64,000 nt of DNA. Source: Variovorax paradoxus (GTDB lineage: Bacteria > Pseudomonadota > Gammaproteobacteria > Burkholderiales > Burkholderiaceae_C). The DNA lies in assembly GCF_030815855.1 (NCBI RefSeq), contig NZ_JAUSXG010000001.1, positions 3,720,001 through 3,784,000 of the forward strand, written 5' to 3'. The stretch's first letter is position 1, and each line of letters starts with the position of its first letter. Both the position numbers and the translations under genes were made by a program. A model generated the notes under the pieces. The model saw nothing but the letters and a program-made list of their open reading frames with translations, was not told the DNA's origin and did no database searches. Positions 29,822 through 41,507 of this stretch are shown here, one piece after another.

Positions 29822-32635
29822 ATGACAAGACATCTGTTGCCCGCGGCCCGCCCATCGGCCGCTCGCCCCTCTCTGCCCTTGAAAGGTCTTCGCCTTTCCG
29901 TTCTAGGTGCCGCCATGGCGGTGGCCCTGGGCGTTGCAAGCACCGATGCCAGCGCCTTTGCGCTGGGCCAGTTGAAGGTGCAGTCGGCACTGGGCGAGCC
30001 GCTTCGCGCTGAAATCGACGTGACTGAAATGGCGGCCGCGGAAGCGGAAAGCCTGAAGATCAACGTCGCCAGCGCCGACGCCTTCAAGAACGCGGGCGTT
30101 CCGTACAACGCCGCATTGAGCGACGTCAAGGCCACGCTGCAACGCCGCGCCGGCGGCCAATACGTCGTGCGGTTGACCGGCACGCGTCCGCTCAACGACC
30201 CGTTCGTCGACCTACTGCTCGAAGCCAACGGTTCCTCCGGCCGCATGGTGCGCGACTACACGGTGCTGCTCGATCCGCCCGTGACCCGCCAGGCGGCGCC
30301 GAGCGCGCCAGTTGCCCCCTCTTCGCCGCAGATCAGCACGCCGCCCGCAGAGCGTTCGGGCGCAGCTGCGGCACGCGCAGCACGCCGCGAGCGAGCGCCC
30401 GTTGCACCGGTTACCGCGCCAGCAGCACCGGCGCCTGCTTCGGCAGCACCGCAAGCACCCAGCGCTGCGGCCCCGGCTCGCCCGGCCGGTGGCGGCGAGC
30501 AAGTCACCGTGCAGCGCGGCGACACCGCCGGCAAGATCGCCAGCGCCCACAAGGCGGCCGACATCTCGCTCGACCAGATGCTGGTGGCGCTCCTGCTTGC
30601 CAACCCCGATGCCTTCATCGGCGGCAACATCAACCGCATGAAGGCCGGTGCCGTGCTCGATCTGCCGAGCGCCGCCGAAGCCGGTGCCGTTCCGACCGCG
30701 GAAGCACGGCGCACCATCACCGCGCAAAGCCGCGACTTCGGCGCCTACCGCCAACGCCTCGCCGAGAACGCGCCCACCGCGAACGTGGCCGCCGCTGGCC
30801 GCAACGCCTCAGGCAAGGTGCAGGCCAATGTCGAAGACCGCAACGCCGCGGCGAGCGTACCCGACAAGCTGACGATTTCGCAAGGCAGCGCCGCCACCCG
30901 GGCCGCCGACGAAAAGGTCGCGCAGACCCGCCAGGCGCAGGAGAGCAACAACCGCGTTGCCGAGCTGTCGAAGAACATCAACGAACTGGCCAAGCTCAAG
31001 TCGGCCACCGGTTCGGCAGCACCGGCCGCCGCTCCAGCCCCGGCGCCGGCAGCGCCTGGCATTCCGGTTCCCAACCCGGGCGTGGCAGCCACGGCATCGC
31101 CAGCGGCGACCAGCCCGGCACCGGCCGCGCCCGCCACGGCTGCGGCGCCCGCTGCTGCTCCAGTGACAACCGCCACACCTGCCGCTCCAGCTGCAACGCC
31201 TGCAGCAACGCCCACCGCTACGGCGCCGGCAGACACAACGGCACCCGCGGCACCGGTCACGCCGGCAGCAGCCCCCACCGCCGCAGCGCCTGACGCCGCG
31301 GCGTCGGCCGAAACCATGCCGGGCGCTCCGGCAGCGGCAGCGAGTGCAGCGGCTCCCGCACCGGCGCCCAAGCCAGTCGTCAAGGCGGCCCCACCGCCCC
31401 CGGTCGAGCGCAGCTTCTTCGACGAATTGATGGACAACCCGCTGATGCTGGCCGGCGCGGCGCTGATCGCCCTGCTGATCGGCTTCCTGCTGTACCGCGT
31501 GCTGGGCCGCCGGCGCGAGGAAATGAGCGAAAGCGTGTTCCTCGAAAGCCGCATTCCGAAAGACTCGTTCTTCGGCGCCAGCGGCGGTGAATCGGTCGAC
31601 ACCAAGCACCGCGGCGATTCCACCGTCTCGTCGCTGTCGTACTCGCCGAGCCAGCTCGACGCGGGCGATGTCGACCCGGTCGCCGAAGCCGACGTGTACC
31701 TGGCCTATGGCCGCGACCTGCAGGCCGAGGAAATCCTCCGCGAAGCGCTGCGCGTGAATCCAGACCGCACGGCCATTCACCTCAAGCTGCTCGAAATTCA
31801 CGCCAAGCGCCGCGACGTCCGCGCCTATGAAGGCCTCGCGACCGAAGTGCACAAGCTGACCAACGGCGCCGGCTCCGACTGGAACCGCGTGGTCGACATG
31901 GGCAAGGACCTCGATCCGGGCAATCCGCTGTACGAATCGGGCACCGCCCGCGGCGGCGTGAGCCAGGCCGAAAGCGCCGCCTTTGCAGGCGCGCTGGCCA
32001 CGGCAGCCAAGCCCGTTGCCGCGGTTCCCCCGGCGGCAGCGCCCGCCCCCGTGGCGGTTGCGGCAGCCGCGCCGGCCTTCATGCCCTCGGTCGCCCCGCT
32101 GGACTTCGACCTCGACCTGAGCCAGCCGGCAGCACTCGCGACGAGCCCCGCGCCGGTGAGCGCCAGCCTGCCGAAGACTGCCTACGCGCCCGCAGCGGCC
32201 GCGCCCCTCTCCAACGGCCATGCGCATGCACCGGCGCCGGTCGACCTGGAAAACGACTTCGACACCGCCCCCGGAGCGCTGGCGCCGATCACTCGCCCCT
32301 CGGCGCTGAACGAAGCCGACGACAACACCCGCCCGGCCGTGCTGCGCGGCGGTCTTCCGGCGGACTCGGGCTTCATCGAATTCGACATGAGCGCGCTGGC
32401 CGGCCTTCCCAGCCGCCCGACCGCCGGCACCGCCGAAGCAACGAGGCCGGCTGCGGCCATGCCGGAAGAAGACGACGGCGACGACAGCCCCCATGCGGTC
32501 AAGCTGTCGCTGGCTCGCGAACTGCAGGCCATCGGCGACGTCGAAGGCGCCCGCTCGCTGGTCGAGGAAGTCGAGGCTGAAAGCGCTGGCGACCTCAAGT
32601 CCGAGGCCAGGCAACTGCTCGCCGAGCTGCGCTGA
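29822..32635 (+). CDS. fimV: FimV/HubP-type pole protein
   Basis: The protein has 937 residues. After a signal peptide comes the conserved FimV N-terminal domain (FALGQLKVQSALGEPLRAEI), then a LysM-like region (TVQRGDTAGKIASAHKA, about residues 227-280), a long Ala/Pro-rich low-complexity part (about 400-530), one membrane helix (MLAGAALIALLIGFLLYRV, about 540-560) and a cytoplasmic TPR-like part (AYGRDLQAEEILREALRVNP). The end carries the FimV C-terminal motif LSLARELQAIGDVEGARSLV. FimV/HubP organises the pole and type IV pili. A sole -10-like TACAAT lies about 35 bases before the ATG. Confidence 0.93.
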   Translation: MTRHLLPAARPSAARPSLPLKGLRLSVLGAAMAVALGVASTDASAFALGQLKVQSALGEPLRAEIDVTEMAAAEAESLKINVASADAFKNAGVPYNAALSDVKATLQRRAGGQYVVRLTGTRPLNDPFVDLLLEANGSSGRMVRDYTVLLDPPVTRQAAPSAPVAPSSPQISTPPAERSGAAAARAARRERAPVAPVTAPAAPAPASAAPQAPSAAAPARPAGGGEQVTVQRGDTAGKIASAHKAADISLDQMLVALLLANPDAFIGGNINRMKAGAVLDLPSAAEAGAVPTAEARRTITAQSRDFGAYRQRLAENAPTANVAAAGRNASGKVQANVEDRNAAASVPDKLTISQGSAATRAADEKVAQTRQAQESNNRVAELSKNINELAKLKSATGSAAPAAAPAPAPAAPGIPVPNPGVAATASPAATSPAPAAPATAAAPAAAPVTTATPAAPAATPAATPTATAPADTTAPAAPVTPAAAPTAAAPDAAASAETMPGAPAAAASAAAPAPAPKPVVKAAPPPPVERSFFDELMDNPLMLAGAALIALLIGFLLYRVLGRRREEMSESVFLESRIPKDSFFGASGGESVDTKHRGDSTVSSLSYSPSQLDAGDVDPVAEADVYLAYGRDLQAEEILREALRVNPDRTAIHLKLLEIHAKRRDVRAYEGLATEVHKLTNGAGSDWNRVVDMGKDLDPGNPLYESGTARGGVSQAESAAFAGALATAAKPVAAVPPAAAPAPVAVAAAAPAFMPSVAPLDFDLDLSQPAALATSPAPVSASLPKTAYAPAAAAPLSNGHAHAPAPVDLENDFDTAPGALAPITRPSALNEADDNTRPAVLRGGLPADSGFIEFDMSALAGLPSRPTAGTAEATRPAAAMPEEDDGDDSPHAVKLSLARELQAIGDVEGARSLVEEVEAESAGDLKSEARQLLAELR

Positions 32636-32665
32636 GCGGGGCTCGTTCCCCGACTTTTCGAATTC

Positions 32666-33478
32666 GTGAGGCTGGCGCTCGGCATCCGCTACAACGGCCA
32701 GGCGTACGAGGGCTGGCAAAGCCAGCGCTCGGGCCGCACGGTGCAGGACAAGCTGGAAGCCGCGCTTGCCAAGTTCGCTGCGCAGCCCATCGGCACGCTG
32801 TGCGCCGGCCGCACCGATGCCGGCGTGCATGCGCTGATGCAGGTGGTGCACTTCGACACCGACGTCGAACGCGAACCCTTTTCCTGGATGCGCGGCACCA
32901 ACCGCTACCTGCCCGACGACATCGCCGTGCAGTGGGCGCAGCCGGTGCCCGACGAATTCCATTGCCGCGCCAGCGCGCTGGCCCGCCGCTACCTCTACGT
33001 ACTGTCGCAATCGCCCGTGCGGCCCAGCCTCGATTCGGGCCGGGTCGGCTGGTCGATGCACGCGCTCGACGGCGATGCGATGCGCGCCGCGGCCGCCCTG
33101 CTGGTGGGCCGCCACGACTTCAGCTCTTTTCGCGCCTCGGCCTGCCAGGCACGCTCGCCGGTCAAGGACTTGCGGCGCATCGAGATCACGCGCGTCGGCA
33201 GCGGCGACCGCTGCCGCTGGCATTTCGAGTTCGAGGCTGACGCCTTCCTGCACCACATGATCCGCAACCTGATGGGTTGCCTGGTGCGCATCGGGCGCGG
33301 CGACGAGCGGCCCGAATGGATCGCCGAGGTGCTCGAGGCGCGCAGCCGCAAGGTGGCTGCGCCCACCTTCTCCGCCGACGGGCTGTACTTTCTCGGGCCT
33401 TTGTACGACGCCAAGTGGGGTCTGCCGGCCGAGGCCACGCTGCAGGGCGGCGGCGCTCCTTATGATGGGCCGCCATGA
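32666..33478 (+). CDS. truA: tRNA pseudouridine(38-40) synthase
   Basis: A 270-residue TruA. The catalytic aspartate is in GTLCAGRTDAGVHALMQVVH, with the YNGQAYEGWQSQ start and DAFLHHMIRNLMGCLVRIG near the end. The start appears to be GTG at 32666, as homology begins with LALGIRYNG right after it. It lies between fimV and trpF as in many betaproteobacteria, and its stop overlaps the trpF ATG. Confidence 0.96.
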   Translation: MRLALGIRYNGQAYEGWQSQRSGRTVQDKLEAALAKFAAQPIGTLCAGRTDAGVHALMQVVHFDTDVEREPFSWMRGTNRYLPDDIAVQWAQPVPDEFHCRASALARRYLYVLSQSPVRPSLDSGRVGWSMHALDGDAMRAAAALLVGRHDFSSFRASACQARSPVKDLRRIEITRVGSGDRCRWHFEFEADAFLHHMIRNLMGCLVRIGRGDERPEWIAEVLEARSRKVAAPTFSADGLYFLGPLYDAKWGLPAEATLQGGGAPYDGPP

Positions 33479-34170
33479 CTGCCGCTCCCCGCACCCGAAT
33501 CAAGATCTGCGGCCTCACGCGCGAGGCCGACGTGGATGCCGCGGTCGAGGCCGGCGCCGATGCGGTGGGGTTCGTGCTTTACGCCGCGAGCCCGCGCGCC
33601 GTCACGGCCGAGCGCGCCGCCGAGCTGGCGTCGCGCCTGCCGCCCTTCATCACGCCGGTGCTGCTGTTCGTCAACGAGGATGCTCCGAAAGTCATAGCTT
33701 CGCTTGCCCGGGTGAAGGGCGCCATCGCTCAATTTCACGGCGACGAAACGCCGCAGCAATGCGAAGAAGCCTGCCGTCTGGGCCGTTTCCGCTACATGCG
33801 CGCCGCCCGTATTCCGCTCGGGGCTGCCGGAGCGGGCTTCGACCTCGTAAAATACGCGTCCGATTACTCCCACGCCCAGGCCATCCTGCTCGACGCCCAT
33901 GTCGAAGGTTTTGGCGGTGGCGGCAAGGCATTCGATTGGTCACTTCTTCCACCCGCCGTCGACGCTCACCTCGTCTTGAGTGGTGGGCTCACACCTGCAA
34001 ACGTGAGCGATGGCATTCGCATCCTGCGGACACGCTGCAAGACGCTGTCCGTTGATGTGAGCTCGGGCGTCGAAATCGATGGCCCGGGAAACAAGGGCCT
34101 GAAGGATGCCGGAAAGATCCGGCAGTTCGTCGCCGCCGTCAGGGCCGCCGACGCCTCCTTCTCCAGCTAG
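33475..34170 (+). CDS. trpF: Phosphoribosylanthranilate isomerase
   Basis: A 231-residue TIM-barrel enzyme of tryptophan synthesis. The catalytic cysteine is in RIKICGLTREADVDAA; QFHGDETPQQC and LLDAHVEGFGGGGKAFDW follow, with the phosphate site LSGGLTPANV. The ATG overlaps the truA stop by four bases (ATGA). trpB follows after 48 bases. Confidence 0.97.
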   Translation: MTAAPRTRIKICGLTREADVDAAVEAGADAVGFVLYAASPRAVTAERAAELASRLPPFITPVLLFVNEDAPKVIASLARVKGAIAQFHGDETPQQCEEACRLGRFRYMRAARIPLGAAGAGFDLVKYASDYSHAQAILLDAHVEGFGGGGKAFDWSLLPPAVDAHLVLSGGLTPANVSDGIRILRTRCKTLSVDVSSGVEIDGPGNKGLKDAGKIRQFVAAVRAADASFSS

Positions 34171-34218
34171 CCGCCGCACCCGATCGTGATTCGGGCTGCG
34201 GCCCAACGATCGAGAACC

Positions 34219-35496
34219 ATGCAAGACAATTATCAGCAACCCGACGCCACCGGCCACTTCGGCAAGTACGGCGGCACCTTCGCGAGCGAAACGCTCACCC
34301 ATGCGATCAACGAGCTGCGCGATGCATACGCCAAGTTCAAGGACGATCCGGCGTTTCTCGCCGAGTTCCACTACGAGCTGAAGCACTTCGTCGGCCGGCC
34401 CTCGCCGGTCTACCACGCCGCGCGCACCAGCCGCGAGATGGGCGGCGCCCAGATCTACCTGAAGCGCGAAGACTTGAATCACACCGGGGCGCACAAGATC
34501 AACAACGTGATCGGCCAGGCGATGCTCGCGCGCCGCATGGGCAAGCCCCGCGTGATCGCCGAAACCGGCGCCGGCCAGCACGGCGTGGCCACCGCCACCA
34601 TCTGCGCACGCTACGGCCTCGAATGCGTGGTCTACATGGGCAGCCAGGACGTGAAGCGCCAGAGCCCGAACGTCTACCGCATGAACCTGCTCGGCGCCAC
34701 GGTGGTGCCGGTGGAATCGGGCAGCAAGACGCTGAAGGACGCGCTCAACGAGGCCATGCGCGACTGGGTGACCAACGTGGAAAACACCTTCTACATCATC
34801 GGCACCGTGGCCGGCCCGCACCCGTACCCGACGATGGTGCGCGACTTCCAGAGCGTGATCGGCACCGAGTGCATCGACCAGATGCCCGCCATGCTCGCGG
34901 CGCAAGGCATCACCGGCGAGGCCGAAGGCCGGCAGCCCGACGTGGTGGTGGCCTGCGTGGGCGGCGGCAGCAACGCGATGGGCATCTTCCACCCCTACAT
35001 TCCGTTCGCGGGCACGCGCCTGATCGGCGTTGAGGCCGCGGGTGAAGGGCTCGACAGCGGCAAGCACTCGGCGTCGATCCTGCGCGGCAGTCCGGGTGTG
35101 CTGCACGGCAACCGCACCTACCTGCTGCAGAACGAAGACGGCCAGATCACCGAAACCCACAGCATCAGCGCCGGACTCGACTACCCGGGCGTGGGACCCG
35201 AGCATGCGCACCTGGCCGACATCGGCCGCGCGGAGTACGTCGGCATCACCGATGCCGAGGCGCTCGAAGCCTTTCACTACCTGTGCCGCACCGAAGGCAT
35301 CATCCCGGCCCTCGAATCGAGCCACGCGATGGCCTATGCGATGAAACTCGCGAAGACCATGCGGCCGGACCAGTCGATCCTGGTGAACCTCTCGGGCCGC
35401 GGCGACAAGGACATCGGCACCGTGGCCGACCTGTCGGGCGTCGACTTCTACGACCGGCCCTCGATGCGCGGCCTCAGTGTGAAGGGAGGCAAGTGA
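34219..35496 (+). CDS. trpB: Tryptophan synthase beta chain
   Basis: A 425-residue PLP enzyme joining indole and serine. The PLP lysine is in [16 protein letters not shown]; the phosphate loop is [29 protein letters not shown] is the substrate loop. The ATG of MQDNYQQP was chosen; an in-frame GTG 33 bases earlier would add 11 residues. The stop overlaps the trpA ATG (TGATG). Confidence 0.98.
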   Translation: MQDNYQQPDATGHFGKYGGTFASETLTHAINELRDAYAKFKDDPAFLAEFHYELKHFVGRPSPVYHAARTSREMGGAQIYLKREDLNHTGAHKINNVIGQAMLARRMGKPRVIAETGAGQHGVATATICARYGLECVVYMGSQDVKRQSPNVYRMNLLGATVVPVESGSKTLKDALNEAMRDWVTNVENTFYIIGTVAGPHPYPTMVRDFQSVIGTECIDQMPAMLAAQGITGEAEGRQPDVVVACVGGGSNAMGIFHPYIPFAGTRLIGVEAAGEGLDSGKHSASILRGSPGVLHGNRTYLLQNEDGQITETHSISAGLDYPGVGPEHAHLADIGRAEYVGITDAEALEAFHYLCRTEGIIPALESSHAMAYAMKLAKTMRPDQSILVNLSGRGDKDIGTVADLSGVDFYDRPSMRGLSVKGGK

Positions 35497-36341
35497 TGAG
35501 CCGCATTGCCGCCACCTTCGACGCGCTGAAGAAAGACGGTCGCCGCGCGCTCATTCCTTACGTGACGGCCGGTTTTCCCTACGCCGACATCACGCCCGAA
35601 CTGATGCACGGCATGGTCGAAGCGGGTGCCGACGTGATCGAGCTCGGGGTGCCCTTCTCCGACCCCATGGCCGACGGCCCCGTGATCCAGAAAGCCGGTG
35701 AAGTCGCGTTGGCCCTGGGCGTCGGCATGAAGCAAGTGCTCGCCATCGTGGCCACCTTCCGACAGAAGGACGCGACCACGCCCGTGGTGCTGATGGGCTA
35801 CGCCAATCCGGTCGAGCGCTACGACCTGGTGCACGGCAAGAAGGCCTTCATCCGCGACGCATCGGCCGCCGGCGTCGACGGCCTCCTGGTGGTCGACTAC
35901 CCGCCCGAGGAGTGCGAGGACTTCGCCGCGGAGCTCAAGGCCGCGGGCATCGACCTGATCTTCCTGCTGGCCCCCACCAGCACCAGCGAGCGCATGGCGC
36001 AGGTCGCACGCATCGCAAGCGGCTATGTCTACTACGTGTCGCTCAAGGGCGTGACGGGCGCAGGCCACCTCGACACCGAAGCGGTCGGCCAGATGATCCC
36101 GCGCATCCGCGCGCATGTGAGCATCCCGGTCGGCGTGGGCTTCGGCATCCGCGACGCGCGCACGGCGCAGGCCGTGGGTTCGGCGGCGGATGCGGTCGTG
36201 ATCGGCACGAAGATCATCCAGCTGATCGACGGACAGCCGCGCGAGAAAGTCGTGCCGGCGGTGCGCGAATTTCTCGCTGGCATCCGCGAGGCGCTGGACG
36301 CCCTGCCGGCGGCTACCGCCAAGAATGCGGCTGGCCGATAA
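35496..36341 (+). CDS. trpA: Tryptophan synthase alpha chain
   Basis: A 281-residue TIM-barrel subunit that splits indole-3-glycerol phosphate. The catalytic residues are in [19 protein letters not shown] and [24 protein letters not shown] and [10 protein letters not shown] follow. It is one base overlapped with trpB and forms the usual channel complex with it. Confidence 0.98.
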   Translation: MSRIAATFDALKKDGRRALIPYVTAGFPYADITPELMHGMVEAGADVIELGVPFSDPMADGPVIQKAGEVALALGVGMKQVLAIVATFRQKDATTPVVLMGYANPVERYDLVHGKKAFIRDASAAGVDGLLVVDYPPEECEDFAAELKAAGIDLIFLLAPTSTSERMAQVARIASGYVYYVSLKGVTGAGHLDTEAVGQMIPRIRAHVSIPVGVGFGIRDARTAQAVGSAADAVVIGTKIIQLIDGQPREKVVPAVREFLAGIREALDALPAATAKNAAGR

Positions 36342-36363
36342 TCACGGCTGCCCTCACCCCCAG

Positions 36364-36389
36364 CCCCTCTCCCGCATGCGGGAGAGGGG
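36364..36389. repeat. REP-like 26-base perfect palindrome
   Basis: CCCCTCTCCCGCA and its exact complement form a 26-base palindrome, flanked by CCCTCACCCCCAG. This form is a widely dispersed intergenic element in proteobacteria. It sits between trpA and accD, where the RNA hairpin could affect the shared transcript. Confidence 0.75.
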
Positions 36390-36407
36390 AGCTAATTCCG
36401 GAGTCCT

Positions 36408-37280
36408 ATGAGCTGGCTTGAAAAACTGCTACCCGCCAAGATCGCACAAACCGACCCGTCGGAGCGCCGCCAGGTGCCCGAGGGCCTGTGGATCAAATGC
36501 CCCGCCTGCGAGACGGTGCTCTACAAGACCGATCTCGAGCACAACCAGAACGTCTGCCCGAGCTGCAGCCACCACCACCGCATCGGCGCCCGCGCACGGC
36601 TCGATGCTTTTCTCGACGCCGAAGGCCGCTATGAACTCGGCCAGGAAGTGCTTCCCGTCGACGCGCTCAAGTTCAAGGACAGCCGCCGGTACCCCGAGCG
36701 GCTCAAGGAAGCGCTCGAGAACACCGGCGAAACCGACGCGCTGGTCGTCATGGGCGGCTCGGTCCACAGCATCAGCGTGGTCGTGGCCTGCTTCGAATTC
36801 GAATTCATGGGCGGCAGCATGGGCAGCGTGGTCGGCGAGCGCTTCGTGCGCGGCGTCGAAACGGCCATCGAGCAGAAGGTGCCTTTCATCTGCTTCACCG
36901 CCACCGGCGGCGCGCGCATGCAGGAAGGCCTGCTCTCGCTGATGCAGATGGCCAAGACCAACGCGGCGCTCACGCGTCTTGCGAAGAAGGGCCTGCCCTA
37001 CATCAGCGTGCTGACCGACCCCACCATGGGCGGCGTTTCGGCCGGCTTCGCCTTCGTGGGCGACGTGGTCATTGCCGAGCCCAAGGCGCTGATCGGCTTT
37101 GCCGGCCCGCGCGTGATCGAGTCGACCGTGCGCGTGACGCTGCCCGAGGGCTTTCAGCGCGCGGAGTTCCTGCAGACCAAGGGCGCGATCGACTTCATCA
37201 GCGACCGCCGCGAGCTGCGCAAGACCATTGCGAGCACGCTCGCGATGCTGCTGCGCCAGCCAGCCGACGCCGTCATCTGA
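36408..37280 (+). CDS. accD: Acetyl-CoA carboxylase carboxyltransferase beta subunit
   Basis: A 290-residue subunit making malonyl-CoA with AccA. The zinc finger is C-x2-C-x15-C-x2-C ([10 protein letters not shown] and CPSCSHHHR, about residues 27-49). The crotonase-like core contains [20 protein letters not shown] and [20 protein letters not shown]. Placement after trpA is the usual one in betaproteobacteria. Confidence 0.97.
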   Translation: MSWLEKLLPAKIAQTDPSERRQVPEGLWIKCPACETVLYKTDLEHNQNVCPSCSHHHRIGARARLDAFLDAEGRYELGQEVLPVDALKFKDSRRYPERLKEALENTGETDALVVMGGSVHSISVVVACFEFEFMGGSMGSVVGERFVRGVETAIEQKVPFICFTATGGARMQEGLLSLMQMAKTNAALTRLAKKGLPYISVLTDPTMGGVSAGFAFVGDVVIAEPKALIGFAGPRVIESTVRVTLPEGFQRAEFLQTKGAIDFISDRRELRKTIASTLAMLLRQPADAVI

Positions 37281-37301
37281 CAAGAATCCTGCCGGAGGGC
37301 C

Positions 37302-37859
37302 TCAGCCCAGCCGGTAGGCCCAGACCAGCAGGTTGCCCAGCACGATGGCAATCACCTGCAGCACCACGATGGCGGCCAGGGGCGACAGGTCCACGCCGCC
37401 AATCAGCGGAATGAAGCGCCTGAACGGCCGCACCAGCGGCTCCGCCAGCCGCGAAATCAGGTCGAGCAGCATCGGCGACGCCCCCGGTATCCACGACAGC
37501 ACGGCATAGACCACCAGCAGCGCGGTGAGGCCCGACACCGCAAGCTGCAGCAACCCCACCAGCGAGACCAGCGGCAAGGCGGCAATACGCCCCAGGTTGC
37601 CGATCAGCAGCCACAGCAGCAGGAACTTCACGATCACCAGGAGCCAGGCCGCGATCGCGCTCGCCAGGTCCCAGCGCTTGACCGACGGCACGATGCGGCG
37701 CAGCGGCAGCACGATCCAGTCGGTCATCGCGAACACGAAGCGCCCGAGCGGATTGCCGAACGGCACCCGGTGGTACTGCATGTAAAGGCGCAGCAGGCAA
37801 GCGCCGCCGAGCAGGCCGACGATCACGTCGAGAAGGAACGAGGGGATCTGGTAGAGCAT
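37302..37859 (-). CDS. YggT-family membrane protein
   Basis: The protein has 185 residues and two YGGT repeats: residues about 1-85 (FLLDVIVGLLGGACLLRLYM, FVFAMTDWIVLPLRRIVP) and about 95-180 (AVLSWIPGASPMLLDLISRL, LVRPFRRFIPLIGGVDLSPL). Function is not well defined; family members have been linked to osmotic tolerance and cell-envelope roles. It converges on accD with 21 bases between, and is divergent from the LON-domain gene. Confidence 0.88.
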   Translation of the reverse strand: MLYQIPSFLLDVIVGLLGGACLLRLYMQYHRVPFGNPLGRFVFAMTDWIVLPLRRIVPSVKRWDLASAIAAWLLVIVKFLLLWLLIGNLGRIAALPLVSLVGLLQLAVSGLTALLVVYAVLSWIPGASPMLLDLISRLAEPLVRPFRRFIPLIGGVDLSPLAAIVVLQVIAIVLGNLLVWAYRLG

Positions 37860-37908
37860 GGGGCAGGGTCGTGAGCGGAATGCGATGATAGCCATGCAAG
37901 GTTCTTCG

Positions 37909-38556
37909 ATGACGACACAGCCCCTTCTGCATTCACTGCCATTGTTCCCGCTCGGTACGGTTCTGTTCCCCGGCGGCGTGCTTCCCCTGCGTATTTTCGA
38001 GGTACGTTATCTCGACATGGTCGGCAAATGCCGCAAGGCCGATGCGCCGTTCGGCGTGGTCAGCCTCACGAGCGGCAGCGAGGTGCGCAAGGCCGGCGCC
38101 GACGCGGAAAGCTTTGCGGCCATCGGCACGCTGGCCGTCATCCGTGAATTCGATTCGCCGCAAAGCGGCCTGCTCCAGATCGAATGCATCGGCACACAGC
38201 GTTTCCGGGTTCGCCATACCGAGCTGCAGAAATACGGTTTGTGGGTGGCCGAAGTGGAAGCCGTGCCCGCGGACACCGCGCTCGAAATTCCCGACGATCT
38301 CCAGCACACGGCCACGGCGCTCCGGCGCCTGGTCGACACGCTCGAAGAACGCCGCCGCGCGCAGGGCGCGGAAGCCGTGCGCCTGCCCATCGGCGAGCCC
38401 TATGAGTTCAACGATTGCGGCTGGGTCGCCAACCGCTGGTGCGAACTGGTGCCCATGCAGCTCGAACTGCGGCAACGGCTCATGGCGCTCGACAGTCCGC
38501 TGATGCGGCTCGAACTGGTCAGCGATCTGCTGGCACGTGCGGGTATCGCTGAATAA
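37909..38556 (+). CDS. LON substrate-binding-domain protein
   Basis: The protein has 215 residues and consists of the N-terminal substrate-binding domain of Lon without the ATPase or protease parts: LPLFPLGTVLFPGGVLPLRI, FEVRYLDMVGKC, then IGTLAVIREFDSPQSGLLQI. Such stand-alone proteins are common and of unknown role. Starts at 37894 or 37858 are possible; the chosen ATG has AAGG at suitable distance and keeps the conserved part. Confidence 0.85.
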   Translation: MTTQPLLHSLPLFPLGTVLFPGGVLPLRIFEVRYLDMVGKCRKADAPFGVVSLTSGSEVRKAGADAESFAAIGTLAVIREFDSPQSGLLQIECIGTQRFRVRHTELQKYGLWVAEVEAVPADTALEIPDDLQHTATALRRLVDTLEERRRAQGAEAVRLPIGEPYEFNDCGWVANRWCELVPMQLELRQRLMALDSPLMRLELVSDLLARAGIAE

Positions 38557-38679
38557 GTCGCTAGCTTTTTCATAGCGTATCGCACAGGATTGACGGGCGT
38601 CGAGCGCCGGTCCCGCTCGAACCCGATCGGCTAAAATGGCGGGTTGCGCATGCTCCCGTTGCGCCCTCCTCCGCTCTCC

Positions 38680-40242
<1,563 letters not shown>

Positions 40243-40244
40243 GC

Positions 40245-41507
40245 GTGAAGTTACCGTCGTCGCTGCCGACGATCGGCATCGACTTCGGCACCTCCAACTC
40301 CGCCGTGGCCTGCCGGGTCGACGGCGTGGCCCGCCTGCTGCCCATCGAGGGCACGGCCACCACGTTGCCGACCGCGATCTTCTTCAACGCGGAAGACCGC
40401 ACCACGCACTTCGGCCGCGATGCCGTTGCGCTCTATCTGGCGGGCGTCGAAGGCCGCCTGATGCGTTCGCTGAAGAGCCTGCTCGGTAGCGCGCTGATGC
40501 AGGAAAAAACAGCCGTCTACGACGGGCTCGTGAGCTTCGAGGACATCATCGCGCGCTTCCTGCGCGAGCTCGCCGTGCGGGCCGGCCGTGAGCTGGGCCG
40601 GGTGCCGGAGCGCGTCGTCATCGGCCGGCCGGTTCATTTCGTCGACGACGACTCCAGGCGCGACGAACGCGCGGAAGAAAGCCTGCGCCACGCCGCCCGC
40701 GCGGCGGGGTTTCGCGACATCGCTTTTCAGCTCGAACCGATTGCGGCCGCCTTCGACTATGAGCAGCGCATCACGAAAGAGTCGCTGGTGCTGATCGTCG
40801 ACGTGGGCGGCGGCACCTCCGACTTCACGGTGGTGCGGGTCGGCCCCGATCGCGCCGCGCGCGAAGACCGCAGCGACGACGTACTGGCCACCAGCGGCGT
40901 GCACATCGGCGGCACCGACTTCGACCAGCGGCTGAACCTCGACCGCGTCATGCCGGAATTCGGCTTTCGCCACACGGGACCGCAGGGGCGCGAAGTGCCG
41001 AGCAAGGTGTTCTTCGAACTCTCGTCGTGGCACCTGATCAACTGGCTGTATGCCGCCAAGGCCGTGCGGCAGGCGAAAGACCTGCGCACGAGCTACAGCG
41101 ACACGCGGCTGCACGACCGGCTGATGGCGGTGCTGGAAGAGCGCCACGGGCACCGCATCGCCAGCGAAGTGGAGCAGGCGAAGATCGACACCTCGGTGAA
41201 CGATGCGCCCACCGCCATCGACCTCTCGTGCGCCGAGCCGGGGCTGGCCGCGTCGCTCTCGCCCGCCGACATGGCGCAGCAGCTCTCTCCTCTGCTCGAG
41301 AACGTGATTGCGTGCGCGCATGCGTGCGTCAAGCGCGCCGGGCTGCGAAGCGGCGATCTCGACGCCATCTACCTGACCGGTGGCTCTTCAGCCCTGCGGC
41401 CGTTCCAGCAGGCCTTGCGCAAGAGCTTCGCCGGCGTGACGCTTGTCGAAGGCGACCTGTTCGGCGGCGTGGCGACCGGGCTCGCCTGCGTGGGACCGGC
41501 TGCATGA
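40245..41507 (+). CDS. Hsp70-family protein (YegD-like)
   Basis: The protein has 420 residues and only the actin-like ATPase half of Hsp70. Visible: phosphate-1 IGIDFGTSNSAVACRVDG, RVVIGRPVHFV, phosphate-2 LIVDVGGGTSDFTVVRVG, and the adenosine motif YLTGGSSALRPFQQAL. The substrate-binding domain is absent, as in E. coli YegD. GTG at 40245 is preferred, with AGGGA nine bases upstream; a TTG at 40239 overlapping the lysS stop is the alternative. It is coupled to the next gene by ATGA. Confidence 0.88.
   Translation: MKLPSSLPTIGIDFGTSNSAVACRVDGVARLLPIEGTATTLPTAIFFNAEDRTTHFGRDAVALYLAGVEGRLMRSLKSLLGSALMQEKTAVYDGLVSFEDIIARFLRELAVRAGRELGRVPERVVIGRPVHFVDDDSRRDERAEESLRHAARAAGFRDIAFQLEPIAAAFDYEQRITKESLVLIVDVGGGTSDFTVVRVGPDRAAREDRSDDVLATSGVHIGGTDFDQRLNLDRVMPEFGFRHTGPQGREVPSKVFFELSSWHLINWLYAAKAVRQAKDLRTSYSDTRLHDRLMAVLEERHGHRIASEVEQAKIDTSVNDAPTAIDLSCAEPGLAASLSPADMAQQLSPLLENVIACAHACVKRAGLRSGDLDAIYLTGGSSALRPFQQALRKSFAGVTLVEGDLFGGVATGLACVGPAA

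Noticed and set aside
30990..31420. Repetitive GC-rich stretch that could be taken for a tandem repeat or CRISPR-like array
   Set aside because: It codes for the Ala/Pro-rich low-complexity linker of FimV. Repeats are irregular, with no spacer structure.
38559..38577. Short inverted repeat CGCTA...TAGCG after the LON-domain gene
   Set aside because: Only five paired bases and no clear T-run on either side; too weak to call a terminator.
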